A DNA stretch of 64,000 nucleotides from an uncultured Bacteroidales bacterium. GTDB lineage: Bacteria > Bacteroidota > Bacteroidia > Bacteroidales > Paludibacteraceae. Under the pieces are notes generated by a model that was given only the letters and a program-made list of their open reading frames with translations, ran no database searches and was not told the origin of the DNA. The DNA is taken from positions 92,181-156,180 of the forward strand of contig CADCBP010000002.1 in the NCBI GenBank assembly GCA_902799705.1, read 5' to 3'. Made by a program: the position numbers and the translations under genes. Position 1 is the first letter of the stretch, and every line of letters begins with the position of its first letter. Below, in pieces: positions 7,500 through 17,000 of the stretch.

Positions 7500-7817
7500 A
7501 TGTCGAAGAGTACGAAGGGAAATAATTTGCCGCGAAGAGCGGAGCAAAACCTGCATATAGTGGGAGAACAGATCCGGCTGGCGCGCTTGCGTCGGGATCT
7601 AACCATAGCGCAGATAGCAGAACGGGCGGGTTGTAGCGAGTTGACCGTTATGCGCGTAGAGAAAGGAACACCGACGGTAGCTATCGGTATATACCTGCGT
7701 ATCCTTTTCGCACTCGGGCTGGATGAGAGTATTCTATTCCTTGCCAAAGATGATGATCTGGGCCGCACGCTGCAGGATCTGGACCTGAAACATCGCCAAA
7801 GAGCATCTAAGAAATGA
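7500..7817 (+). CDS. hipB: HipB-like antitoxin, XRE-family repressor
   Basis: 105 residues. A helix-turn-helix of the Cro/C1 class occupies ~18-75: IRLARLRRDLTIAQIAERAG, then SELTVMRVEKGTPTVAIG. The basic C-terminal tail (KHRQRASKK) is usual for this subfamily. It overlaps the hipA start by 4 bp (ATGA), a translational-coupling arrangement typical of hipBA operons. By family it should neutralise HipA and repress the operon. The start could also be slightly downstream, but the ATG at 7500 is well placed behind the promoter. Confidence 0.85.
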   Translation: MSKSTKGNNLPRRAEQNLHIVGEQIRLARLRRDLTIAQIAERAGCSELTVMRVEKGTPTVAIGIYLRILFALGLDESILFLAKDDDLGRTLQDLDLKHRQRASKK

Positions 7818-9043
7818 AATACATCCAAATCGATATGGACGCCAAGAGTCTCCCACAGGCAAAACCTGTAGGTGCGCTTGGCTATGACATGATACGCGGC
7901 AATGCGGCGTATCAATGGGAGTTCGATGCGCACTGGCTTCATGACCACCGAAATATTCAGTTAAGCGGAGATTTGTTGAATGCCGGTGGTTTGCAGTATG
8001 GCTCAGGACGTTTGTTCGGTTTCCTGCAGGACGCCATGCCGGATAGATGGGGCAGGAGACTGATTGACAAGCGCGAGCGAATACTGGCAGTGCGCGAAGG
8101 GCGCCCTGTTCGGCATCTGACCGACATCGATTATCTTACGCAGATTGATGATACGACCCGTATGGGAGCTTTGCGCTTACGCGAAAAGGAGCAATTATTA
8201 GGAACTCAGTTTGCCGATACCCCTGTTCCGCCTTTGGCTCATCTTCCGGAATTCGTGGACATGGCGCAGATGTATGAGCGACAGGATGAACAAGGAGGCG
8301 CAATTCGTGAGGAATGGTTGTTGAATTTGTATAAGCAGGGTTCCTCTTTAGGAGGTGCGCGTCCAAAAGCTAACGTGCGAGATGCGGATGGGGCCTTGTG
8401 GATTGCTAAAATTCCTTCCGTTAATGACGATTATGATGTGGCGTTATGGGAGTTTTGGGCGCATAAGATGGCGCGTGTAGCAGGGATAGAAGTGCCGGAG
8501 ATGCGGCTGTTGACGCTACCGGGTCAGAAGTACCATACCCTGTTATCCAAGCGTTTCGACAGAGACGGAGAGCAACGCATTCATTTCGCATCTGCAATGA
8601 CGCTTTGCGGATTGCAAGACGGGGCGGATGCCACAACAGGGAATGGTTATTTGGATATAGTCGATGTGATTGTCGGGAATGCCGGAATTGTGGATCCGCA
8701 GAGCGCGCTGGAGCAGTTATACCGGCGTGTGGCGTTCTCGATATGTATCCGTAACCACGATGACCATTTTCGTAATCACGGCTTTTTGTTAACAGAAAAA
8801 GGGTGGGTATGGTCTCCTGCTTATGATCTTAATCCGTCCGATTTTGACACGCAAAGTCTGCTTGTCTCGCGCGACAGTAACGATTCCTCTTTAGAGGTGC
8901 TGTCGGCTGCTGCAACCGATTATTTGCTGAGCGCTACCCAAGCAGAGCGGATTATTAACGAGGTGCGCGCAGCGATGACCCATATCCGCCGAATTGCCCG
9001 CCAATGCGGCATCTCCGATCGAGAAATGGCGCGATTCATCTAA
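7814..9043 (+). CDS. hipA: HipA-like serine/threonine kinase toxin
   Basis: 409 residues, normal for HipA. The N-terminal subdomain (GRLFGFLQDAMPDRWGRRLI) is followed by the Gly-rich ATP loop GSSLGGARPKANV (about 175-187), the catalytic loop NHDDHFRNHGFLL (about 312-324) and the metal-binding YDLNPS (about 336-341). All key HipA motifs are therefore present and the toxin looks intact. HipA of Escherichia coli phosphorylates glutamyl-tRNA synthetase and causes growth arrest; the target here is unknown. The stop codon TAA at 9041-9043 is the first three bases of a direct repeat also present at 7254. Confidence 0.9.
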   Translation: MKYIQIDMDAKSLPQAKPVGALGYDMIRGNAAYQWEFDAHWLHDHRNIQLSGDLLNAGGLQYGSGRLFGFLQDAMPDRWGRRLIDKRERILAVREGRPVRHLTDIDYLTQIDDTTRMGALRLREKEQLLGTQFADTPVPPLAHLPEFVDMAQMYERQDEQGGAIREEWLLNLYKQGSSLGGARPKANVRDADGALWIAKIPSVNDDYDVALWEFWAHKMARVAGIEVPEMRLLTLPGQKYHTLLSKRFDRDGEQRIHFASAMTLCGLQDGADATTGNGYLDIVDVIVGNAGIVDPQSALEQLYRRVAFSICIRNHDDHFRNHGFLLTEKGWVWSPAYDLNPSDFDTQSLLVSRDSNDSSLEVLSAAATDYLLSATQAERIINEVRAAMTHIRRIARQCGISDREMARFI

Positions 9044-9076
9044 CCCCCTCCCCGGCTCAGAAATTCGAAAAATAGA
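9041..9076 (+). repeat. Right direct repeat bordering hipBA
   Basis: TAACCCCCTCCCCGG then CTCAGAAATTCGAAAAA. It corresponds to 7254-7290, and its first triplet serves as the hipA stop. Confidence 0.7.
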
Positions 9077-9085
9077 AAAATAACC

Positions 9086-9295
9086 CTTATTCATCCCTTG
9101 ATTTCGAGAAATTAAACCCTTCGTCATCCCGTCATTACGAATTACGTCATTACGATATTCCCCTTTCGTCATTACGTCATTACGAATCCCGTCATTTCTA
9201 ATCCCGTAATTACGAATTACGTCATTACGATATTTCCTCCTCCCCCTAAGCCTCTAACCCTCTAACCCTCTAACCCTCCCCCTAACCCCCGACCC
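9086..9295 (+). repeat. 8-bp arrays downstream of hipA
   Basis: CGTCATTA/CGTCATCC words occupy 9120-9230 (9105-9203 being the longer copy shared with 6428-6510), followed by a CTCTAACC octamer run at about 9250-9285. The whole 250-bp gap is array DNA with no promoter motif that I can see. Confidence 0.7.
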
Positions 9296-10450
9296 ATGCT
9301 CCTCTCTGATCACATCTTCTCCCCCTCCATGCGCTATGAATCGCATCGATTTTATGTCAATCGCCCCGGCGACGAAGACGCTTTTGTCTTCGGCGGCATT
9401 CTCGGCGCGGCGCTTGCAGCGGTGTCTCTCGTCGATACAGACGAAGGAAATGCACGTGGCTTACGGCTCTATACGGATGACGAAAAAGAGGAGTTCTTCG
9501 CCCGCTACGACCGCGAAGTCCTGCATGACGACTGGGGATATCTTGATGCTGAAATAGACCAACTCCATGATGCCTATGTCCAACTGGCCGTAGCCGATGT
9601 GCCGCTCTCTGCTCTCTACCCTCATGTCCGATTACTGAACCTCGCGCTGGACCTCATGGTGTCCTATATGCATCGCTTGGCCGTAGAGCAGTATCGTGAA
9701 CATATATGGGATCTCATCCCATGGACGGAACCTTTCGCTCAATGGCTCTGGAGCGCTTCGCAGGTGGAGACCCGCCGCCAGCGATACCTCCAAACCGATT
9801 GGACCGATGTCATGGAGGTGGTTACGCTCGCGGATAAGAAAGAGGAACCGTTGGCGCCCGTCTTTTTCTTTGAAGGAGAAGGAGCGCAAGATATCATGTC
9901 ACGCTATCTGGAATGGCTGAATATGGAGTACGTAGCGATGGTTAAGGAGCACCCTGGTGCTAAAATCACCAATGCAGACCGCTCCTTCATCCTTTACCAA
10001 GAAACCGATTATGGCTTCCTCTCCGATGAAATAGCCGCCCTCTCTCCGGACGACCAAGCCTCCTTCCGCCAATGGATGACGGAGTGGGAGACCTTCCTTA
10101 CTGCGCAACTCAAACCGCAGGAAGAAATCCGTTTCTGGACCAAAGAAGTGCCGGAGAACTTGCGCGAAAAATTACTGGAATATCTTCGCTTGCAGGAAAA
10201 ACAACCTGCGCATTATCAGGCGCTTACTTCTGCCGTCTATGCGCTGCGACAATTGGGATATATCCCCTATAAATTAGGGCTCCGTTCCATGCGCCAATGG
10301 CTCTCGGATCATCTTTCTGAAAACTATATGCTCAAGAATACCGCCGCGCAGTTTAACCGGGCTTGGAAGGAACATGGCCGCTATACACCTGTCGTCCGAG
10401 AGCAGGTAGATATCCTCACCCAATACGGTATTAAAAAGATTTCCATCTAA
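9296..10450 (+). CDS. Unknown protein, mostly alpha-helical, 384 residues
   Basis: I do not recognise this family with confidence. The sequence is acidic, rich in Trp, Tyr and Leu, lacks a signal peptide and membrane helices, and looks soluble and helical. The C-terminal ~70 residues (LRQLGYIPYKLGL, then LSDHLSENYMLKN and FNRAWKEHGR) resemble the C-terminal helical region of small Bacteroidetes hypothetical proteins such as the DUF6043 type; that link is weak. It is preceded by array DNA and followed by its own terminator, so it is a single-gene unit. The first ATG at 9296 gives MLLSDHIFSPSMRYESHRF; the ATG at 9329 (MRYESHRF) is an alternative start. Confidence 0.5.
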   Translation: MLLSDHIFSPSMRYESHRFYVNRPGDEDAFVFGGILGAALAAVSLVDTDEGNARGLRLYTDDEKEEFFARYDREVLHDDWGYLDAEIDQLHDAYVQLAVADVPLSALYPHVRLLNLALDLMVSYMHRLAVEQYREHIWDLIPWTEPFAQWLWSASQVETRRQRYLQTDWTDVMEVVTLADKKEEPLAPVFFFEGEGAQDIMSRYLEWLNMEYVAMVKEHPGAKITNADRSFILYQETDYGFLSDEIAALSPDDQASFRQWMTEWETFLTAQLKPQEEIRFWTKEVPENLREKLLEYLRLQEKQPAHYQALTSAVYALRQLGYIPYKLGLRSMRQWLSDHLSENYMLKNTAAQFNRAWKEHGRYTPVVREQVDILTQYGIKKISI

Positions 10451-10479
10451 ATTTTCTACATCAGGAAATAGCTTTTTAT

Positions 10480-10502
10480 AACGCGCTGGTTCTCAGCGCG
10501 TT
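10480..10502 (+). terminator. Terminator after the unknown 384-residue gene
   Basis: AACGCGCTG / CAGCGCGTT, a 9-bp perfect stem with a 5-nt loop, followed by GTTTGTCATTTT. Confidence 0.7.
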
Positions 10503-10865
10503 GTTTGTCATTTTGCTGTAGGCTGTGTCTCCCGCTGTTTACACTCTTCAGGTAACTGGCTTACTTCCCTATTATAATACATAGAGAGGTATAAGAATTT
10601 ATTTAGGTTTACTACTGATGCGTTAACTTGCATTTATAATCGCATATCGTATTGACATTATAGTATCTTATGAAGGAATATTTGACTTTGCGATTTGATT
10701 TGAAATGTTTTTTATGTCTATTTCTTTGAGTGCTTTTACTCGTTAGAGTTGGCAAATTGGTAGTAAAAGCTGTCTGGAAGCTTGCTTACAAGCAGGTTTA
10801 ACTACCAATTTGTACAAGGAGTGTTTATTTTCTTTAATCCCTAATTCATTAACTCATTAAGCATT
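10503..10865. other. AT-rich gene-free stretch with an extended hairpin
   Basis: No gene is supported. The main feature is an imperfect long inverted repeat at 10753-10812: the outer arms CAAATTGGTAGT (10753-10764) and ACTACCAATTTG (10801-10812) are perfectly complementary, and inner CTTGCTTACAAG and AAGCTTGC words can pair further. There is no clear promoter before the DUF3987 gene at 10866. Confidence 0.55.
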
Positions 10866-12158
10866 ATGACTGAAATTCAAAACTTGAATCCGGAGGAGCA
10901 GGCTAACCTCCGCATCGTGGAAAACATGGATGCAAACAACCTGCCTCAACTAATCCAATCTGTTCTCGCGCTCGCCCAATCGCCTGCCGAGAAAGACATG
11001 TTGCTCATGGCTACCCTTACCGCCTGTGGAGCCGTCATGCCGAATCTTTATTTCAAGTACGGCGTAGGTTCCAAGCGCTATTATCCGAACCTCCAGCTCT
11101 TCATCGTCGGTTCGGCGGCCTGCGGCAAAGGTATCGCCAGCCTCGCCCTCGAACTCGTCAAACCTATCCATGAGCAAACACCGCTCATCATCCCGGGGGA
11201 TGCCACCTATCCGGCGTTCTACCAGACGCTCGCACGACAGCACGGACGCGGATATATCCATGAATCCGAAGGGTCCGTCATCACCGACATCTGGCGCTCC
11301 TCTACCGCGAACTACAACACAGCTCTCCGTAAGGCAGCAGAACATGAGACCATCTCGCGCAGCCGTTGCCGCGAAGCCTCCGTCATTGAGAATCCGCAAG
11401 TGTCCATGGTCCTCACCGGCACCTTCAGCCAGTACCATGCCCTTGTGCCATCTGTAGAAAACGGATATTTCTCCCGTCTCTTGACCCTCATCATCGACGA
11501 GCACCAGGCTTTCTCTTCGCGGTATGTACAACCCTCTGAGAACTCCGATGGCATTATCAGGAACGCTGCCGACCAACTCTTCCGACTCTATGAGCAACTG
11601 CTCTTTGCGCATCCGCGCGAGTTCCTTTTGACGCCAGCGCAACGCACGCGATTGGGGCAACACCTCGAGACGGCCTATCCGACACTCATCCGCATGCTCG
11701 GAGAAGAATTTCACTCCGTCATCCTGCGCATGGCCGTCTATATTGAGCGTATCGCCATGATCCTCACTGAGCTGAGAGGTATCTCTATTCCGTCCGAATT
11801 AAATACGGACTCCTCCTCTCCGTCTATTAGCCCGGAATTTGATTCCGGAACTCTCCTTTGCTCCGATATCGACTACGCTACCGCCGAACTTATCGGTAAC
11901 AAACTCATCCTTCACATGGCGCAGGCATATCAACTCATCAAAGGCACTCAGAAAGTCGAACTGCCTGCCGTCAAACCTCTTGACCAAAAGCAGATTTTGT
12001 TGAGTCTGTTGCCCGATGAGTTTGGACACGCTATCCTTGTTAAGGAGGCGGCAGCTCAGGGAATTCCTTCTCGTACAGCGGAAAGATGGAATGAAAATTG
12101 GCAGCAGCAAGGAATCGTTTGTCGCGTGAAATATGATTGTTATAAAAAAATCGCATGA
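10866..12158 (+). CDS. DUF3987 family P-loop protein
   Basis: 430 residues. The pattern fits DUF3987 proteins, often found in Bacteroidetes mobile or phage-related modules: an N-terminal helical region, a Walker A-like loop GSAACGKG at 82-89, then PGDATYPAF, ESEGSVITD and a core with LTGTFSQY and FSRLLTLIIDEH. There is no primase domain attached, so this is the ATPase-like part only. It may act in DNA replication or transfer of a mobile element; that is inferred from the family. The C-terminal ~50 residues contain a helix-turn-helix-like end (GIPSRTAERWNENW). A long inverted repeat follows its stop. Confidence 0.75.
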   Translation: MTEIQNLNPEEQANLRIVENMDANNLPQLIQSVLALAQSPAEKDMLLMATLTACGAVMPNLYFKYGVGSKRYYPNLQLFIVGSAACGKGIASLALELVKPIHEQTPLIIPGDATYPAFYQTLARQHGRGYIHESEGSVITDIWRSSTANYNTALRKAAEHETISRSRCREASVIENPQVSMVLTGTFSQYHALVPSVENGYFSRLLTLIIDEHQAFSSRYVQPSENSDGIIRNAADQLFRLYEQLLFAHPREFLLTPAQRTRLGQHLETAYPTLIRMLGEEFHSVILRMAVYIERIAMILTELRGISIPSELNTDSSSPSISPEFDSGTLLCSDIDYATAELIGNKLILHMAQAYQLIKGTQKVELPAVKPLDQKQILLSLLPDEFGHAILVKEAAAQGIPSRTAERWNENWQQQGIVCRVKYDCYKKIA

Positions 12159-12164
12159 CGATCT

Positions 12165-12205
12165 TGGCGAGGTTGGCGATATCGCCAAGATCGCCAACCT
12201 CGCCA
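12165..12205 (+). terminator. Large inverted repeat after the DUF3987 gene
   Basis: TGGCGAGGTTGGCGAT at 12165-12180 and its exact complement at 12190-12205, with loop ATCGCCAAG. A shorter alternative dyad GGCGATATCGCC overlaps it. AATTTTTCTTC follows, so a terminator is plausible; a protein-binding site or attachment site is an alternative. Confidence 0.6.
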
Positions 12206-12363
12206 GTGCTAATTTTTCTTCGTCAATTAACGCCGAATCCTATTCGGCATCTCAATCATTTTGCATTTCTGTTGTATTTTTGCAACAGCAACCATGCGCC
12301 TAATCGTTATAGATTAGTTAAATATTTGTTAATCATTTGTTAATCATTAAGCATAGTAAATAT

Positions 12364-12771
12364 ATGGCACACTTAAAGACTTGCGATGGCGTTCCTGCAC
12401 TCGCCGGAGCACTAAAAAAGAAAAAAACACAGGGAGTTAATCATCTCTCCGTTACTCGTATCAAATCATTTCGGGATCCGATTACTCGCGAGGTGGTTGT
12501 CTTTGGACCCAATGAGATGTATCTCATGGATAGAAGGGACTTGAAGGCCAACCCATATACCCCTGCAGAACAGGCGCAACATACCAAATGGCAACAAACC
12601 TGCCGGGAGGCTTTGGAAATCATCCGAGACCCCTCCCATCCACGGTATATGGAACTCTACCGCCGCTGGCGTACTCAACTCAAAAACAAACCGGATTCGA
12701 TTTTAGGTAAAAATCGTATCTGCAAGCAGTTCCCAAACTTCGTCAGGGCTGTATTGGCGAAAGAGGTTTAG
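12364..12771 (+). CDS. Unknown small basic protein, 135 residues
   Basis: No family recognised. The start at 12364 (MAHLKTCDGVPALAG) is preferred to the upstream in-frame ATG at 12337. The protein has a Lys-rich stretch (ALKKKKTQG) near the N-terminus, is soluble, and has a central region rich in Asp/Pro and Trp (YTPAEQAQHTKWQQTC, then YMELYRRWRTQ). It follows the DUF3987 gene, with a direct repeat of TTTGTTAATCA (12326-12347) just before it. Small hypothetical genes often accompany DUF3987 genes, so it probably belongs to the same accessory module. Confidence 0.6.
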   Translation: MAHLKTCDGVPALAGALKKKKTQGVNHLSVTRIKSFRDPITREVVVFGPNEMYLMDRRDLKANPYTPAEQAQHTKWQQTCREALEIIRDPSHPRYMELYRRWRTQLKNKPDSILGKNRICKQFPNFVRAVLAKEV

Positions 12772-12910
12772 AAGCTCATATTGGACTACGCTCTTCATTC
12801 GGAGTTTATCTGTCCCAATGGAAGAATTCTATTGTAGAGCAAAAATTAGACAATTTTGCTAAATAGAAGTGACAATTTCAACTTATTTTTCATTTTTGAT
12901 AAGAAGAAAG

Positions 12911-12942
12911 TTGTGTATGTCAAAAAAAAGCAGTACGTTTGC
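12911..12942 (+). promoter_or_regulatory. Promoter of the rhuM-like gene
   Basis: TTG at 12911-12913, 20 bp, TACGTTTGC at 12934-12942. Confidence 0.7.
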
Positions 12943-13005
12943 AGCGCTTTTTATCGGCTCATGTGCGAGTACGCATATATACGCGAAAAAAGAAATAAGA
13001 TCGAA

Positions 13006-14022
13006 ATGGCAAAAGATATAGCGTTCATATTGTACAACACTCCCGAGCATTCGGAGAAGGTGCAAGTAGTCGTCCGGGAGGAAACTCTATGGATGACGCA
13101 GAAGGCTATGTCTGAGTTATTTGGGGTGCAAGTTCCGGCGATTAGCAAGCACTTGAAGAATATCTTTGAGTCAGGAGAATTGCAGGAAGAAGTGGTTGTT
13201 TCCAAAATGGAAATTACCACTCCGCATGGAGCAATGGCTGGAAAAACTCAAAGTAGCGAGACTGCTTTTTACAATCTTGATGCGATCATCTCTGTGGGCT
13301 ATCGTGTGAACTCCGTGCAGGCTACCCGTTTTCGCCAGTGGGCGACGAAGGTGCTGAATGAGTATATCCGTAAAGGCTTTGTGCTGGATGATGAGCGGCT
13401 GAAGCAAGGGAAAGCGGCATTCGGGCAGGATTACTTCCGTGAGTTATTGGAGCGTGTGCGCTCCATCCGTGCTTCGGAACGCCGGATATGGCAACAGATT
13501 ACGGATATCTACGCGGAATGCAGTATTGATTACGACAGCGATTCGCAGACGACGCGCGACTTCTATGCAATGATACAGAATAAGTTCCATTATGCGATTA
13601 CGGGCAAGACGGCTGCGGAGATTGTATATGACGCGGCTGATCATACGAAACCGCACATGGGACTGACGACTTGGAAGAATTCCCCGGATGGACGTGTCTT
13701 GAAGTCAGACATAACGATAGCGAAGAATTATTTGGATGAACAGCAGATAAGGCGTCTGGAGCGTGCGGTAACAGGATTCTTTGATTATATTGAGGACTTG
13801 ATAGAGGAGGAGAATACTTTTACGATGCAGCAGTTTGCTAATAGCGTCAATGAGTTCTTGGAATTCCGCAAGTTCAAGATTCTGCCGAATAAAGGGCGCG
13901 TGTCTAAAGCGCAGGCAGAAGAGAAAGCGGGGCAAGAATATGAGATATTCAATAAGACACAACTAATCGAATCAGACTTCGATAAAGAAGTGAAGCAACT
14001 ATTAGAGAATAGCGATAAATAA
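13006..14022 (+). CDS. RhuM family protein
   Basis: 338 residues from the ATG at 13006 (MAKDIAFILYN); upstream in-frame starts at 12961 and 12856 exist, but the promoter at 12911-12942 lies inside the longest version and excludes it. The N-terminal ~110 residues have the winged-helix-like pattern of RhuM/ORF6N-type proteins (LWMTQKAMSELFGVQVPAIS, YNLDAIISVGYRVNS, RFRQWATKVLNEYI). The remainder is the helical RhuM C-terminal domain. Named after a Salmonella pathogenicity-island gene, the family has no firm function and is common in accessory regions. The giant surface gene starts only 28 bp downstream, so read-through is likely. Confidence 0.85.
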   Translation: MAKDIAFILYNTPEHSEKVQVVVREETLWMTQKAMSELFGVQVPAISKHLKNIFESGELQEEVVVSKMEITTPHGAMAGKTQSSETAFYNLDAIISVGYRVNSVQATRFRQWATKVLNEYIRKGFVLDDERLKQGKAAFGQDYFRELLERVRSIRASERRIWQQITDIYAECSIDYDSDSQTTRDFYAMIQNKFHYAITGKTAAEIVYDAADHTKPHMGLTTWKNSPDGRVLKSDITIAKNYLDEQQIRRLERAVTGFFDYIEDLIEEENTFTMQQFANSVNEFLEFRKFKILPNKGRVSKAQAEEKAGQEYEIFNKTQLIESDFDKEVKQLLENSDK

Positions 14023-14050
14023 CAACGATAATTTAAGATACAAAAAAGAT

Positions 14051-17000
14051 ATGGCAACAAATTTTGTTCAAACATGTAAAACGAGTGCTAATCGCATCAA
14101 CCTAAACCGCACAGCAATGCGTGTAGCGCTCATCGGTCTGTTTATCTCCCTCGGCATCGGAAATGCGTGGGCTGGACATGATCAGCATACCGCCACGTTA
14201 AATGTTGCAAAAGGAACAGGTAACGGTACTGTTTATGCCTCAACGAGTGGTAGCGCCACGAGCGGTTCCGCTTCTGCTTCGTTTGACTGCGGGAAAAGTG
14301 CTGATGGTCAGCATACGGGAACATTGTATGCCTATGCTACTCCGGCATCGGGATATACGTTCCTCGGCTGGACAACCAGTGCTTCCTCGTCCGCTGGCGC
14401 GGATAATGCTAATCCTAAGGGCGTGGCATTTGATGTGACCGATGGATCATCCACACAAACCCTCTATGCGCATTTCGTTGAGAAAGCAAAGGTAAATATT
14501 ACCTTCGAGGCTCCGTCTAACGGAACCTATACGATTGCTGTGAACGGTGGCTCCGCAGAGACGGTGTCGTCTGCTAATGTAGTAAAAAGCAATGTAACCG
14601 GCGTAACGCTGACTGCCACTCCGGCAAGCGGTTATGCCTTTGCCGGATGGTACAAACTGAATAGCGCGGGCGAGTTTGTGGAAGACCTTTCTATCGCAAG
14701 CCCCTATAATGCTTCGTTTACTACATCCGAAACTATCAAAATGGGTGCTCGGTTTGTGCCGACAACCTTGGGTAAATTCATCCTCAAGGGTAGTGAAACG
14801 CAGTATTATGGTTTGAAGGCGGCAACGATTGCTGCCGGCGGTAGCGGAACGATTGTACCGGTAGCGGATGAAACGCTTGTGGACGGCTCAGACCTAATGC
14901 CGTTTGATAATGGTACGTATACCATCAAAGCAGGTGCTACACTATTAGTGCCGTATAGTAGCGCCAACGAGGTTCAAACAAAACCGAAAGATATAGCATA
15001 TAATACAACCGGTTTGACGACAGCACTTTCTATGTACAAAAAATTGATTACAAGAGAAGGTGTTAGTATTAACATTATGTCTGGTGGTGTGTTATGTGTA
15101 GGAGGTCAGCTGGTTTCTTATAATGGAGGCAACCCATCGGCTTATCCTATCGGAGCGTGTGGTGTATTAGATATGAGTAACGGCGGACATATTGAGTTGA
15201 ATGGTACTATTTACTGCTGGGGATTTATTAAGGGTCAAGATATGGACCAGGGTAACAATACCACAGAAGTAGGAACCATTACAGCAAATAACGGATCTGT
15301 AATATGGGAAGATTTTGCAGTTGGAGACTGGCGCGGAGGTACGGCATGTTCAACAATAGCAGGTAATGCGTCTTCGTGGAAATTTTTCCCATTTCAGAGT
15401 TACACCATACAAAATGTAGAGGTCCCAACTACGTATCATTACGGTGCTACATTGAGTAACTACACCAACGTTTATGGTGGCGGAGGCAAGAATGAAGGTA
15501 CATTTTCACTTATCGGTAAGAGTAATACATTATTCCAATTGAAAGATGCCTCCTCATCGGTATGTAAATGGTATGACCCTACGACGGATTTGGTCAACTA
15601 TGAAATGAGAGGAACGGCTCAATTGGATGCACTTAATGTGGATGCGGGTATTACAACAGTCAGTTCAAGCAGTTATAATTTGCCTCTTTCTAGTAATATG
15701 CAGATTGTTTTAGCAGCTGGCTGCAATATGACCTTGTCTAAACCGATGGTGGTGCAACCAGGAGCTGTTGTAGAGGTTAAAAGCGGAGCCTCATTAACCC
15801 TATCTTCCAACACATACATATTCGATGTGGACAATTGGGGAATGTACTGCAACGGAAGATATTTTTATTCCATGTCTATTTTGACAAGTCATAAAAATAG
15901 GGGAACCGGAACGTCCAAGGATTTATTGGATGATGCGAAATTGATAGTTGACGGTACGCTAAATGTAACCGGTAAAATTTATGCCACCGATGGAGGCGCG
16001 AATATTATGGGAAACGGAGCGGGATCTATTTCGTTTAGTTCTGTAGGCAGCAATGGGAATATCGTAATGTGTACCGGGGTTTCTACGAACGAAAATGTTG
16101 CAATCGCTCAGGCCAACCTCTGCAATGAAGACGAATCATATACCAAATCCATTGCTTCTACTACTTTCCATAACGTGAACGGCCGTTGGTTTGCGGCTTC
16201 AGCCAAAGACGAAAAAGCCAACCACACCTATGACTTCACTTATATCAGTAGTGGAGCCGTGAGCGGTGCGGGAGGAACAAATACGACCACCGATGCTGTA
16301 TATTCCAATGATAAGACGGGTATGGAGGCTCGTATGAAATGGTTCAATGTAACAGCGGACGCTTGTGCCGATTGGTGGCATGGACAAGGAACACAAGCCG
16401 GTTGGTTCTATAACTGGACGATGAATTCGGCTTGGCATCAGTTCCAGTCCACGGAGACGGAAGGATTGTATAGCGGTTCGAACAACAAGATTTATACCAA
16501 GACGGATTGTAATTGGGAAGAGTTAGGAGAGACCGATGTTAACTGTCTCTATACGATCGATGGAAAGAAGAAGGCATTGGTGGACGGACATTTCATAGAG
16601 TTGGAGCCGAATAGCGATGATGCTGCATTCCACGAGGCCGCAGATCCTACTAAGTATTATATCTGCTTTGAGGGTTGTAACTGGCATGCGGCTACCAAAT
16701 ACGAAGGTGAAAAGAAAGCCTATGTGGTAGATGGGACTACGTTTATTTGGTTCGAAGAGAGGTGGATGGCAGTAGAACGCGAAGAACCGTTCTTCTATAC
16801 TAAAGACGAAACGAACGTAACAATTTACTACGAATATATCGGTAGTGAGTGGGTGTTGGCTCAACCGTATGTAGAAGTGACGGATGCGATAGAGACACGT
16901 CAGTTGCTCCGTTTCAATGAAGCCATAACAGTTGCCAGCGGTAAGAAGAATGCTACTATCACTCTATTGCGCGACCTTGTGAATATCACTACTCCGATGA

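Noticed and set aside
12773-12866. Open frame after the 135-residue gene reading GLRSSFGVYLSQWKNS to a stop
   Set aside because: No start, no family resemblance and in a different frame from the gene before it; chance cannot be excluded.
10866-14022. A complete mobile element around DUF3987 and rhuM
   Set aside because: No integrase, transposase, relaxase or clear end repeats are visible; only the accessory flavour of the genes supports it.
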